Assembly (NCBI RefSeq): GCF_002101675.1
Contig: NZ_LQOY01000230.1
Span: 1-64,000, forward strand
Source: Mycobacterium gordonae
Lineage (GTDB): Bacteria > Actinomycetota > Actinomycetes > Mycobacteriales > Mycobacteriaceae
Length of the DNA stretch: 64,000 nt
Reading direction: 5' to 3'
Shown here: one piece after another, positions 43,693 to 53,100 of the stretch
Numbering within the stretch: the first letter of the stretch is position 1
How the letters are laid out: every line of letters begins with the position of its first letter
Program-made: the position numbers and the translations under genes
Notes under the pieces: model-generated
Seen by the model: only the letters and a program-made list of their open reading frames with translations
Told to the model about the DNA's origin: nothing
Database searches by the model: none

Positions 43693-45158
43693 CCGCCGGA
43701 GCTGGCGTCCTCCAACTCGTCGAGTGCCTCGCCGGTGTAGACGGCCAGCCGCTGCAGGTGCGGCAGCGTGTCGCGGCAACCGATGAACCCGAAGTTCAGC
43801 GTGCTCGCGTAACTCTGCAGCGTGATGTTGAGCGCCTGGCTGTGCGCCACGAGTGAGACCGGGTACGACGCCTCCATCCGGCTGCCCCGCAGATAGAGCA
43901 CGTCCTGCGGGCCGGGCACGTTGCTGATGCAGAGATTGAAAGCGTGCGGCAGTGGCGTTTTCACCCCGCTCAGCGCGCTCGCCACCTGCATGGTGAACGG
44001 CGCCATCAACGCCGCGGTGTAGGCGAGGATGGCATCCTTGTTCATCTTCGACAGTTCGGCCTTGGCCATGCGGGTCGTCGCGGTGACCGCCGCCAACCGC
44101 TCCAGCGGGTCGGCGATATTGGTGCCCAGCGAACCCAGGATCGCGGCGACGGCATTGCCGCCGCCCTCGTCGTCCTTGGGGCGGACGTTGACCGGCAGCA
44201 TCGCGATCAGCGACTTTCCGGGCAACTCCCCCAGCTCGTCGAGGAATCGCCGCAGGCTGCCGCCACAGATGGCCAGCGCGACATCATTGACGGTCGAATC
44301 ATTAACTGAGCCAATCTTTTTCAGTCGATCAAGTTCGTACTGCTGGGTTGCGAAGCGGCGGTTGCGGCTGATTCGGGTGTTCAGGATGCTGTGCGGAGCC
44401 TGCACCGAGCCGATCAGGTTGCGGTACTCGTTGTCGCTGCGCAGCTGAGTGTTGACCAGCGCCTTGGTGAGGTCGAAGGTGGACCGCCCCGCACCCGCGA
44501 CGGAACCGAGCACACTGCCCACCCCGCTGATGACACCACCCAGGTTGCCCACCGCACCGCCGAGGCTGTTGAGCAGCCCGCCCGCGATACCGCCGCCGGC
44601 ATCCGCCTTCACCGCCGAGACCCGGCCGGGTGTCGGGATGTTAAAGAACAGCGGGTGCGTGGTGTCGTGCGGGTCGGTCGACAGGCTGCGGGCCAGCATC
44701 TTCTGCCCGGTGTAGCCGTCGATCAGCGCGTGGTGCATCTTGACGTAGATCGCGAAGCGTCCGCCCTCCAGGCCCTCGATGAAGTGCATCTCCCACGGCG
44801 GGCGGCGCAGGTCCAACGCATTACTGTGCAAGCGCGACACCAGGATTCCGAGTTCACGCTCGTCACCGGGACTGGCCAGCGCCGAGCGCCGGACGTGATA
44901 GTCCAGGTCGAACTTGTCGTCATACACCCACGACTGAATCGGACTGAGCAGCAGGTCGGGATGGCTGAGCTTGAGATTCCACGGCTCGACGACGTCGTTG
45001 GCCTTGCTCTCGTCGACGAGCTGGCGCAGGAAGTCGCGCGGTGCGTCAGGAGGCGGGGTGAACGGCATCAGCCCACCGACGTGCATCATCGTGCTGGAGG
45101 TCTCGCCGTAGAGGAATAACATGTCTTGCGGACCCAGCCGCCGGGCGGTCTTGCTCAC
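43689..45158 (-). CDS. wax ester synthase/diacylglycerol acyltransferase (WS/DGAT, Tgs-type)
   Basis: A 489-aa acyltransferase. The catalytic HHxxxDG motif is His142-His143...Asp147-Gly148 (HHALIDG), and the family motifs PLSxxD-like N-terminus (GPQDMLFLYGE) and C-terminal NVPGP (SNVPGPQDVLYLRG) are visible. It transfers acyl groups from acyl-CoA to diacylglycerol or fatty alcohol at the membrane, making storage lipid. It is coupled by ATGA to the crotonase. Confidence 0.93.
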   Translation of the reverse strand: MSKTARRLGPQDMLFLYGETSSTMMHVGGLMPFTPPPDAPRDFLRQLVDESKANDVVEPWNLKLSHPDLLLSPIQSWVYDDKFDLDYHVRRSALASPGDERELGILVSRLHSNALDLRRPPWEMHFIEGLEGGRFAIYVKMHHALIDGYTGQKMLARSLSTDPHDTTHPLFFNIPTPGRVSAVKADAGGGIAGGLLNSLGGAVGNLGGVISGVGSVLGSVAGAGRSTFDLTKALVNTQLRSDNEYRNLIGSVQAPHSILNTRISRNRRFATQQYELDRLKKIGSVNDSTVNDVALAICGGSLRRFLDELGELPGKSLIAMLPVNVRPKDDEGGGNAVAAILGSLGTNIADPLERLAAVTATTRMAKAELSKMNKDAILAYTAALMAPFTMQVASALSGVKTPLPHAFNLCISNVPGPQDVLYLRGSRMEASYPVSLVAHSQALNITLQSYASTLNFGFIGCRDTLPHLQRLAVYTGEALDELEDASSGG

Positions 45159-45232
45159 GGACTACTCCTTGTCTGGCGATTCACGGCGTGATGTGACCGT
45201 AGCCCAAACTCAGCTTTATGGACCCACCGATT

Positions 45233-46105
45233 TCAGTCACCGATATGACGGGACAGGAACTCGAGCACGGCTCCGGCGAAGATGTCGTTGCGGTCACCGG
45301 CGACCATGTGCCCGGCACCCCGGACGTCGGCGAACTCGACCTGCGGAAAGCGGGCCAGGAACTCCTCGGCACGTTCCTGGCTGACCAGGTCACTCATCTG
45401 GCCCCGAATCAGCAACATGGGCAACCCATTTCGCAGGATTGCCGCGACGGCGGTATGCATGCGGTCGGCGTCGGTGACCTCGAACGGCGGGAAAGCCGCT
45501 GTGCCGCTGATGAATTGCGGATCCCAGTGCCAGTACCAGCGATCACCGCGCCGGCGCAGATTGGTGGTCAGCCCCTCGAGGTCGGTAGGGCGAGGGCGGT
45601 GCGGGTTGTATTCGGCGATGGCATCAGCGACCTCTTCCAACGACCCGAACCCGGATTCGACCCGGTCCGACATGAAGGCGTGGATCCTGTTCGCCCCGGA
45701 CTGCTCCATGTTCGGCACGATGTCGACGAGCACGACGGCGCTGGCGAGTTCCGGCGCGATCTCGCCGGCCAGCAGCATCGAGGTGAACCCGCCCAGCGAG
45801 GCGCCCACCAACACCGGTTGGGGTGGCAGGCCGCGCAGCACTTCGACGACGTCGGCGGCAAAGCTGGTGACCCGATAGTCGCCGTCGCTGGACCAGTCCG
45901 ATTCGCCGTGACCACGCAGATCGACCGTAACCGCTTGATATCCGCGCCGGGCGACGGCGGCGGCCGCCCGGCCCCAGGACCGCCGGGTCTGCCCACCACC
46001 GTGCAGGAAAACCACCGCGCGCGCCGCCGGATCACCGTGGCGATCGGCGACGATGCGGACGCCACCCGCCCCCTCGGTGGCGAACGGCTCGGGTTCGATG
46101 GCCAT
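45233..46105 (-). CDS. alpha/beta hydrolase (peroxidase/esterase-like)
   Basis: A 290-aa hydrolase. The oxyanion loop FLHGGGQTRRSW, the RGHGES strand, the nucleophile Ser103 in GASLGGF, an acid in LIRGQMSD and His in GAGHMVAGD form a full triad. It resembles bacterial non-heme haloperoxidase/BpoA-type proteins. It lies 74 bp before the WS/DGAT gene and may be part of the same lipid unit. Confidence 0.88.
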   Translation of the reverse strand: MAIEPEPFATEGAGGVRIVADRHGDPAARAVVFLHGGGQTRRSWGRAAAAVARRGYQAVTVDLRGHGESDWSSDGDYRVTSFAADVVEVLRGLPPQPVLVGASLGGFTSMLLAGEIAPELASAVVLVDIVPNMEQSGANRIHAFMSDRVESGFGSLEEVADAIAEYNPHRPRPTDLEGLTTNLRRRGDRWYWHWDPQFISGTAAFPPFEVTDADRMHTAVAAILRNGLPMLLIRGQMSDLVSQERAEEFLARFPQVEFADVRGAGHMVAGDRNDIFAGAVLEFLSRHIGD

Positions 46106-46162
46106 CAGTGGCGATCCTAAGGCCCGCCCGACTGACGGCGTCGCCGCCGGGGTGGTCGCGGA

Positions 46163-46318
46163 TCAGCCGCGCGAACCGGGCAACAGCTTCAGCAGGCGCC
46201 GGCCGATGCGGGCCAACGGATTGCCCGTGGACCGCCGTGAATCGTTGATTCTGTTCAGCGTCTGCTCACCCTCGATGGCATAGTCCTTGACGCTTTCGTC
46301 GCCCTCTTCAGCGCGCAT
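46163..46318 (-). CDS. small conserved-looking protein, 51 aa
   Basis: The ATG at 46318 follows a strong GGAGG ribosome-binding site by 6 bp, which supports a real gene despite its size. The sequence is charged, with an acidic start (MRAEEGDESVKDYAIEGEQ) and a basic amphipathic end (NPLARIGRRLLKLLPGSRG) that might bind membrane or nucleic acid. No family was recognised. Confidence 0.5.
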   Translation of the reverse strand: MRAEEGDESVKDYAIEGEQTLNRINDSRRSTGNPLARIGRRLLKLLPGSRG

Positions 46319-46409
46319 CCTCGGCCTCCGTTCTTGGTAGTGGCGTGTCCATGACGGCCTCGACGTTCCCGCGCGCCTCGTCATGACACTGCCGGGGCCT
46401 TACGGATGC

Positions 46410-46847
46410 CTACCCGTCGCGCCCGTCGTCCAAAACAACCGGGTCCGACTTCACGTGCGGCTCGCCCATCTTCAGCACCACGCTGGCCAGGGGGTAGTCG
46501 CCGCCGTCCGTGCGTGACTCGATGTAGCGACGGACGCGTTCGTTGGCGAACAAAGCCGCGCCGGCCTGGTCCATGAACTGCCGTATCTCGTCGGTGTCGA
46601 GCAGGACCAGCTCGTCCTCACCGCGCCAGCCGAAGGCGATTTGCAGAACCCGGGCAGACAGGCCGAAGGCCTCGCCCACCGCGATCAACTCGGCGTAGCT
46701 GGGAAAATCGGCGGCTTCTTTGCGCCGCGAGTAGGTGGCTTTTGCGAGGTCGAGGGCCGCGCCGATTTCGCCGTCGGGGACATCCCGGTTCAGCAACCAC
46801 TCCAGGACGCGGCGAAGGTCCTTGCCGGCCTTGTTCGTCCTGGGCAT
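46410..46847 (-). CDS. predicted helix-turn-helix DNA-binding protein
   Basis: A 145-aa protein starting at ATG 46847 (MPRTNKAGKDLRRVLEWLLN). Residues about 10-75 look like a Cro/C1-type HTH (DGEIGAALDLAKATYSRRKEAADFPSYAELIAVGEAFGLS). An acidic C-terminal helix follows. It resembles mycobacterial small regulators and phage immunity repressors in layout but I cannot name the family. It diverges from the secreted protein at 47038 across an AT-rich gap. Confidence 0.7.
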   Translation of the reverse strand: MPRTNKAGKDLRRVLEWLLNRDVPDGEIGAALDLAKATYSRRKEAADFPSYAELIAVGEAFGLSARVLQIAFGWRGEDELVLLDTDEIRQFMDQAGAALFANERVRRYIESRTDGGDYPLASVVLKMGEPHVKSDPVVLDDGRDG

Positions 46848-46917
46848 CTCAAAAACGCTACCTCCCGGCCAGAAAGCAGTCAAAGGGCCCTACAGCGATC
46901 TATGTGCACCGCGGATC

Positions 46918-47037
46918 GGATCTTCTAACTTTTTTTGCTCATACTGTTTCATTTTTGGAACTAGATGTTATATATTGCTAGCAAGGATTTGATTTCGGCA
47001 CGACAGACCACTACTGGACCACACAGCGGGAGGCACC
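46918..47037 (+). promoter_or_regulatory. AT-rich promoter region upstream of the secreted-protein gene
   Basis: About 70 bp (46918-46990) are conspicuously AT-rich for this genome, with T-runs (ACTTTTTTTGC) and a TATATT hexamer at 46971-46976 usable as a -10 box. GGGAGG lies just before ATG 47038. Such islands often bind Lsr2 in mycobacteria and can mark regulated or acquired genes; that is inferred. Confidence 0.45.
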
Positions 47038-47442
47038 ATGCAGAACCGTTCCGGCGACGGCCGCACCCAGTCGTCTTCGAAGCGCCCCATCGTCAGGCGG
47101 CTGACGATCCTGGCGGTCGCTTCGGTAGGAGCAGCGGTCATGGCGGCCAGCAGCGCGAATGCCGACCCCGCTGAAACCGCCCGCGCCGACGGCGCCGGCA
47201 ACTCGAGCCCGGCCTATCAGCTCGGCTACCACCAGACGTTCACCGACTACGAGATCCTCGCCAGCCGCATGCGCGCCGAGGGATTTGCTCTGGAAGACAT
47301 CGACATTTCGGGCCGCATAGCTGCCGTGTGCGCCAATGAAGCCCAGTCCGTCGTGGACACACCGGAACTCACCGGTCCCGACTTCATCCGGGGCTGCGCG
47401 GACGCGGTTGAGAACCTGGTCCAGGCCAACATCGTGTCCTGA
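47038..47442 (+). CDS. small secreted protein
   Basis: A 134-aa protein with a basic N-terminus (SSKRPIVRR), a hydrophobic core (LTILAVASVGAAVMAASS) and a cleavage site after SANA (about residue 43). The mature 90 residues contain two cysteines (AAVCANEA, IRGCADAV), likely a disulfide, similar in style to DUF732-type exported mycobacterial proteins. It ends 12 bp before the convergent kinase gene. Confidence 0.75.
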   Translation: MQNRSGDGRTQSSSKRPIVRRLTILAVASVGAAVMAASSANADPAETARADGAGNSSPAYQLGYHQTFTDYEILASRMRAEGFALEDIDISGRIAAVCANEAQSVVDTPELTGPDFIRGCADAVENLVQANIVS

Positions 47443-47454
47443 GACGACCGGGTA

Positions 47455-49659
47455 TCACCCGCCGGTGCGGTTGAACTTCATGTCGTAGGGTCCACCTTTG
47501 CAGGCGCTTCCCGACTCGTCCTTGGTGCCACTGCCCGTCAGCACCATGATCGGGTCCTGCTGCGGCTCCGGAAGCGGGAAGGTGCCCTTGATCCTGACGT
47601 GCGACGTCCCGCCCGCCGGACAAGACGCGTCATACTCGTCGTCCCGCGTCCACACGTTGTTGGCGAACAACAACAGTTGGGTGCCGCTGCTGCCGTTGCG
47701 GACGAACCGGCTCAGACAACGATCGCCGGTGCGCAGACAGATGGTGTCGACGTTGTAGTCCGCTTCCTGCGGCTTGGGCGCGTTGGGCCCGGTGTAGGTG
47801 GTGACCAAGTGGTAGAAGCCGTGCAGCGCCTGTGCCGGGGAGATCTCGCGGGCGGACTGCTCGGCGGGGTCGGGCAGGTCGGCCAGGTCGCCGTCTCCGA
47901 CCCGGGTGAATGTCACTGACCGCTTGCTGTAGCAATCCAGGGAATCGGTGATCCATTCACCGACCATGGTTCCGTCCGCGTGCGGTTGCAGCCAGACGTA
48001 GTTCCACTTCTCGATCGGCTTGTCGTTGCAGTTGCCGCCCTCGAGTGCCACCGCTATCCAGCGTCCGCGTACGTCGTCGAACACCAGCTTCGGGGTGTGG
48101 TTGTACGGCCCGTCGGTACGCTGCGCGGTCGCCACGCATCCGCTGTTGTTGTTGCCGGTACAGGCCGACCGCAACACCCAGGTCTCCTTGGCCGGCGGCT
48201 CGGAATTCGCCACTTCTTTGCCGGCAAGCGAGAGCTTCGGGCCGAAGTCGGCGGTATACGTGCCGGTGAAAGGACCACCGTTGCTCGGGGCGGCGAAGCT
48301 CTCGCCGGTGCCCGAATGATCGGTCGCCGGCTTGTCGCCGCTCTTGTTTCCGCCGCTCAGCGCGATGCCGGCGACGACGGCGATGACCACCAGCAACACC
48401 CCCGCGCCCGCGAGGATCAACGGGGTGCGGCGTTTATTGCCCGGTTTGGCGGGCGGTGTTTCCGACGCCGACGGCGGGGCGGCCGGTGGTGCGGGCTCCC
48501 CGCTCACCCGGAACTGGGTCGGCTCTTCGTTGGGGTGGCGCGGCTGATGGGGATCGAGGTTGGGCCGACGCTGGGTCGGGTCGGTGGCGGGCCGCTGCGG
48601 GCTGGGCTCCACGGGCGGCCGGTACAGCTTCGGGTCCGACGGCTGGCGGTACGGAGTCGGCTCCGGCGCAGGGCGCCGTTGCGGTTCGGGCGGCGGCCGA
48701 CGCTGCGACGGGTCGACATAGCCGGGGCCACCGCGCCGCTGTGGAGGCTGCCTCGGCGGCGGCGGACCCGGCGGCGGGTGCTTGGGCGGCGGCGCCAGCT
48801 GAGTTCGCTGCTGCACGGGTTCGGGCCGGCGCAACGGAATCGGCCGGGTCCCGGTGACGGCTTCCCGGGCGGCCGCGGCCATGTCGGTCACCGTGGGATA
48901 GCGCTGCTGCGGAGTCTTCGCCATCGCGGTGGCCACGACATTGTCGAGCTCTTCAGGTATGCCGCGCCGGATGGCCGACGGGCGCGGCGGCGGCAGGCTG
49001 AGGTGTCCGCCGATCTGCTGCTCGAGGCTGTTGCCGGGGAAGGGCTGGCTGCCGGTCAGGCACTCGTGCAGCACGCAACCGAGGGCGTAGGTGTCGCCGC
49101 TCGGGTCGGTCTGGCCGGTGGTGACGCGTTCCGGCGCCATGTAGGCCCAGGTGCCGATGACGTTGCCGGTGCCGGTCATATGCGAATCGCCGGCGGCGCG
49201 GGCGATGCCGAAGTCGATCAGATATGCGAAATCGTCTTCGGTGACCAGGATGTTGGACGGCTTGACGTCGCGATGCACCAAGCCGATCCGATGGGCGGCG
49301 CGCAACGCCGAGGCGATCTGCTCGATGATGTTGACCGCGCGTTCGGGGTCGAGCGGGCCCTCGGCGATGATGGCCTGCAAGTCGCGACCGACGACCAGTC
49401 GCATGTCGACATACAAGCGGCCTTCGATTTCGCCGAAATGATGGATCGGCACCACATGGGGGTCGTTGAGCCCGGCCGCCGCCAGCGCCTCCCGGCGGAA
49501 ACGCTGCTCGAACGTCGGGTCGTTAGCAAGGTTGGCGGGCAGCACTTTCACCGCAACGACACGCTGGGTCTCGGTGTCGTAGGCACGCCACACTTCACCC
49601 ATACCGCCGCGACCCAGCAACTCGATGAACTGGTAGCGGCCGAATGTCGTACCTTGCAC
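47455..49659 (-). CDS. receptor-type Ser/Thr protein kinase (Pkn family), second paralogue
   Basis: A 734-aa kinase. The kinase domain (about 5-270) has LLGRGGMGEVW, VAVKVLPAN, HRDVKPSNIL, LIDFGIA and MAPER. A very proline-rich juxtamembrane stretch (about 285-410, with PPPRQPPQRR and repeated RRPxxEPxxx units) leads to one membrane helix (LILAGAGVLLVVIAVVAGIA, about 413-436). The extracellular sensor has the same cysteine pattern as the kinase at 39108. Kinase domains of the two are about as similar as recent duplicates. The N-terminus (MQGTTFGRYQFIELLG) begins right at the fold. Confidence 0.92.
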   Translation of the reverse strand: MQGTTFGRYQFIELLGRGGMGEVWRAYDTETQRVVAVKVLPANLANDPTFEQRFRREALAAAGLNDPHVVPIHHFGEIEGRLYVDMRLVVGRDLQAIIAEGPLDPERAVNIIEQIASALRAAHRIGLVHRDVKPSNILVTEDDFAYLIDFGIARAAGDSHMTGTGNVIGTWAYMAPERVTTGQTDPSGDTYALGCVLHECLTGSQPFPGNSLEQQIGGHLSLPPPRPSAIRRGIPEELDNVVATAMAKTPQQRYPTVTDMAAAAREAVTGTRPIPLRRPEPVQQRTQLAPPPKHPPPGPPPPRQPPQRRGGPGYVDPSQRRPPPEPQRRPAPEPTPYRQPSDPKLYRPPVEPSPQRPATDPTQRRPNLDPHQPRHPNEEPTQFRVSGEPAPPAAPPSASETPPAKPGNKRRTPLILAGAGVLLVVIAVVAGIALSGGNKSGDKPATDHSGTGESFAAPSNGGPFTGTYTADFGPKLSLAGKEVANSEPPAKETWVLRSACTGNNNSGCVATAQRTDGPYNHTPKLVFDDVRGRWIAVALEGGNCNDKPIEKWNYVWLQPHADGTMVGEWITDSLDCYSKRSVTFTRVGDGDLADLPDPAEQSAREISPAQALHGFYHLVTTYTGPNAPKPQEADYNVDTICLRTGDRCLSRFVRNGSSGTQLLLFANNVWTRDDEYDASCPAGGTSHVRIKGTFPLPEPQQDPIMVLTGSGTKDESGSACKGGPYDMKFNRTGG

Positions 49660-49854
49660 TCCGCCCCCCTCAGCGAAAGTCTCGGTGGATACTCAGCAAA
49701 AACATTAAAGCCGCACCAGCGGGGATGCACGGCAGTATTGCCTAGCTAATCACGAAACGATTGACGCCGGGATAGCCAGGCGCGGCACGGCTGGACAAGC
49801 GCAGACTGAAACGGGGAGCCGGGAACTCCCGATGTAGGTCCAGGGGGTGCGCAC

Positions 49855-52800
49855 ATGACATTCGCTACACCGTCACCGGTCACCGAACTGACGCAGGAAC
49901 TGCGCCTTGCGACCACCATGACCGGAGGGGTGAGCCTGGCCGTCTGGATGGCCGGGGTGGCCCGCGAAATCAACCTGCTCGCGCAGGCGTCGCAGTGGCG
50001 CCGGGAGGGCGGCCCGTTCCCCGCCGACAGCAGCCTCGGCGATGAGGCAGCCGCGTCGCTGCGGCTCTACGCGGGCCTCATCGATCTGCTCGACGTGATT
50101 GTCGACGTCGACATCCTGTCCGGGACCAGCGCGGGCGGCATCAACGCGGCGCTGCTGGCGTCGTCCCGAGTGTCGGGGGCGGACCTGGGCGGGTTGCGTG
50201 AGCTCTGGCTCGACCTGGGAGCCCTGACCGACCTACTGCGCGACCCGCGCGACAAGTACACCCCGTCGCTGCTGTACGGCGACGAGCGGATGTTCGCCGC
50301 ACTGGCTACGCAGATCCCCAAGTTGGCTACCGGACCCTTTCCGCCGGCGGAGTTTCCCCACGGCGCGCGCGCCCCGTCCACCACGCTGTATGTGACGACG
50401 ACGCTGCTGACCGGCGAGGCCAGCCGGTTCACCGACTCCTTCGGGACCCTCGTCCAGGACGTCGACCGGCGCGGGCTGTTCACCTTTACCGAGGACGACC
50501 TGGCCAGGCCTGGCACCGTTTCGGCCCTGGCGCTGGCCGCGCGCAGCTCCGCCTCCTTCCCTATCGCGTTCGAACCGTCATTTCTGCCCTTCACCCAGGG
50601 CACTCCGGCCACCGGGAAGGTGCCGGCGCGGCCGGCGATGGCGCCGTTCACGAACATCACCCGGCCACACTGGGCCGCGGACGGGGGCCTGCTCGACAAC
50701 CGGCCGATCGACGTGCTGCTCAAGCGCATCTTCGACCGGCCTGCCCGGCGTCCGGTGCGACGGGTGCTGCTGTTCGTCGTGCCGTCCGCCGGGCCGGCAC
50801 CGGACCTGGTGGCCGAGCCCGCTCCCGACGACGTCAATGCGCCACCGGGACTGGTCGACGGACTGCTCAAGGACCTGGCCGCCATCACGACGCAGTCGAT
50901 CGCTGCCGACCTGCGCGCGATCCGGGCCCATCAGGACCGGATGGAAGCGCGCACGGACACCAAGCTGCGACTGGCCGAACTGGCGGCGACGCTGCCGCAT
51001 GGTTCGCGGTTGCTCACCGCTCGCCTGCTCGCCGACTATGCGGCCCGGGAAGCCACCCGGCTCGCACAGATGCTGACGGATGCGTTTCTTCGCCAGCTGG
51101 GTACGTGGCCGCCCGCGCCGGCAGCGCCCAGTGATCTCGCCGAGAGCATTCCGCGCAACTGGGAACCCGAGCTCGCCGTCGGCGGTGACTCCGACCGGGC
51201 GTGCCGGCGCCGGATCACCGGGGCGATCGTGAGCCGCTGGACTCTGCCGAATCATCAGACACTGCCGCAAGGGACCAGCGACCTGGCCCGGTTCGGGCAA
51301 CCTGCGTACGACCTTGGCAAGAGTTGCGCGCTGGCAGTCGTGCTGGCCGCCTACGAGCAGGCCCGGTCCGATGCCGATGTCGCCGCACTGGCCGAACTCA
51401 CCCGCGGAATTCATGCGGCGTGGCCGCCTCCGGCGCCGGTCGATCTCGGTGTGCTGGTGCGCGCCGTATGCACCAATGCCACGGTCCGGCAGGGGTCCTT
51501 GACGAGCGCGGCCGCCCTGATCGCCGCGGACTATCTGCAGCAGATCACGGTGCCCGCCGACAGCTGGAGCAACCTCGGCCGAGTTCTGTTCGGCAGCTTC
51601 GCAACGCTGTCCAGGCTGGCGTCCAACGGCTCAGCCGCCGGGGACGGGGAGGGCCGGCTGCACACCTATCTGCGGTATCTGGACAAGGCGACTGATGCGC
51701 AGACCACCGCGGTGGCGCTGTTCGACCTGGCCGCGACGCAGCGTGCGATGCTTCCCGCTGAGGCCGACATCGAACAATCGGTGGAGCTCGTGCAGGTGAG
51801 CGCCGATTCGCGCAGCCTGCTCGCACCGGACTGGCAGACCGCTCAGCAGAAGCTCACTGGTATGCAGTTCCACCATTTCGGAGCGTTCTACAAACGGTCG
51901 TGGCGGGCCAACGACTGGATGTGGGGTCGGCTCGACGGCGCCGGCTGGCTGGTTCACGCGCTGCTGGACCCACGTCGGGTGCGGTGGATGGTGAGCCACC
52001 GCGCCGGCGACGATGCGCAACGTGAAGCGTTGCGAGGAGGAGCGGCGCCATCAAAGCGCGCCGGCGACGATGCGCAACGTGAAGCGTTGCGCGGAGGAGC
52101 GGCGCCATCAAAGCGCGCCGGCGACGATGCGCAACGTGCCGGCAGCGGCGCGCGATGGTTCCTCGATCGCCTCAAAGAGCTTGGCGCGCCGGCGTTCCCG
52201 AAGTCCGGCTATCGGCTTGCGGTCGGCGGTACGGAATCGGAGCGGCTGACCGAGGACATGCTGCTGGCCGAACTGGCCTTCCTCGACGACGCGTCCGCGA
52301 CCGTGCCGAGTAGCTTGCCGCGGACGTCGCTGTGGCTGGCGCAGGCGTGGCAGCAGCACGTCCTCGACGAAGAGCTGGATGAACTGGCCGCCACGGTGAT
52401 TGACACCGAGCCGGGCGAACGGCCCGACTGGAGTCCGGCGACCTCGCGAAAGTGGGCCAAGAAGGTCCTGGCCGCCGAGCCCGGCCCGGCGAAATACGCT
52501 CTGCTGAACGAGGATCCGGTGGCCCGCGAGACCTTCGTCAGTGACCGGGGTTCGCCGCTGATGGCCCATACGGTGTCCAAGGCGGCGGCGACCGCGTCCG
52601 GGGCGGCCGGCTCGATCCGGCAAGTGCCCGGTGTGGTCAAGCCGCCGCTGGCCACACTGCGGACGCTGACGCTCGGTGGATACCGGGTGGTGTCGCTGAC
52701 CCGCGGCGTGGCTAAGTGGACGTTGATCGCCGGCGCGGTGCTGCTGGTTCTCGGAACGGCAGCCGCGATGGCGTCGGCCGGCACATTCGGGGGGCTGGGG

Positions 52801-53082
52801 CTCGCCGCGGCGGGCGTCGGCGCCTACCTGGTGGTCCTGGGCACCTGGCAGTTCTCCGGCCGGGCGCTGTTCGCGTTGTTGTCGACAACGCTTGTGGGAG
52901 CGACACTTTCATTGGCTGCGCCAGCGGTCCGCGAGAGGCTGTTCGGCGACGCGACCCATCCCGGCTGGGTAGGTGCCCACGCTTACTGGCTGGGTGCTCA
53001 GTGGTGGCACCCGCTGGCCGCCGTGGGCGTGATCGGGCTGGCCTTCACCCTGGCGGCGGTCGCCAGACCCGGCCGACGGTGA
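49855..53082 (+). CDS. large patatin-like phospholipase with C-terminal membrane segments (Rv3479-like)
   Basis: A 1075-aa protein. The patatin domain (about 20-330) starts TTMTGGVSLAVWMAGVAREI and has the nucleophile Ser92 in GTSAGGINA and the dyad Asp276 in DGGLLDNRP. A long helical middle follows, then an in-frame 19-residue tandem repeat (about 716-761). Hydrophobic segments lie near the C-terminus (LIAGAVLLVLGTAAAMAS and ALFALLSTTLVGATLSLA). It should hydrolyse membrane phospholipids. It diverges from the kinase at 49659. Confidence 0.9.
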   Translation: MTFATPSPVTELTQELRLATTMTGGVSLAVWMAGVAREINLLAQASQWRREGGPFPADSSLGDEAAASLRLYAGLIDLLDVIVDVDILSGTSAGGINAALLASSRVSGADLGGLRELWLDLGALTDLLRDPRDKYTPSLLYGDERMFAALATQIPKLATGPFPPAEFPHGARAPSTTLYVTTTLLTGEASRFTDSFGTLVQDVDRRGLFTFTEDDLARPGTVSALALAARSSASFPIAFEPSFLPFTQGTPATGKVPARPAMAPFTNITRPHWAADGGLLDNRPIDVLLKRIFDRPARRPVRRVLLFVVPSAGPAPDLVAEPAPDDVNAPPGLVDGLLKDLAAITTQSIAADLRAIRAHQDRMEARTDTKLRLAELAATLPHGSRLLTARLLADYAAREATRLAQMLTDAFLRQLGTWPPAPAAPSDLAESIPRNWEPELAVGGDSDRACRRRITGAIVSRWTLPNHQTLPQGTSDLARFGQPAYDLGKSCALAVVLAAYEQARSDADVAALAELTRGIHAAWPPPAPVDLGVLVRAVCTNATVRQGSLTSAAALIAADYLQQITVPADSWSNLGRVLFGSFATLSRLASNGSAAGDGEGRLHTYLRYLDKATDAQTTAVALFDLAATQRAMLPAEADIEQSVELVQVSADSRSLLAPDWQTAQQKLTGMQFHHFGAFYKRSWRANDWMWGRLDGAGWLVHALLDPRRVRWMVSHRAGDDAQREALRGGAAPSKRAGDDAQREALRGGAAPSKRAGDDAQRAGSGARWFLDRLKELGAPAFPKSGYRLAVGGTESERLTEDMLLAELAFLDDASATVPSSLPRTSLWLAQAWQQHVLDEELDELAATVIDTEPGERPDWSPATSRKWAKKVLAAEPGPAKYALLNEDPVARETFVSDRGSPLMAHTVSKAAATASGAAGSIRQVPGVVKPPLATLRTLTLGGYRVVSLTRGVAKWTLIAGAVLLVLGTAAAMASAGTFGGLGLAAAGVGAYLVVLGTWQFSGRALFALLSTTLVGATLSLAAPAVRERLFGDATHPGWVGAHAYWLGAQWWHPLAAVGVIGLAFTLAAVARPGRR
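52001..52136 (+). repeat. 57-bp tandem repeat inside the patatin gene (VNTR-like)
   Basis: Units start at 52001, 52058 and 52115: two full units differing by one base, and a third cut short after GCGCAACGTG. Each begins GCGCCGGCGACGATGCGCAA and encodes 19 residues (RAGDDAQREALRGGAAPSK), so unit gain or loss keeps the frame. The unit looks like a dispersed mycobacterial intergenic repeat that has entered a gene. Confidence 0.85.
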
Positions 53083-53100
53083 CTGCGCTAGAGCGCCGCG

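Noticed and set aside
47980..49749. Long plus-strand open frame (589 codons)
   Set aside because: It is the antisense of the Ser/Thr kinase gene; the protein is rich in Arg/His/Gly without motifs, as expected from high-GC shadow frames.
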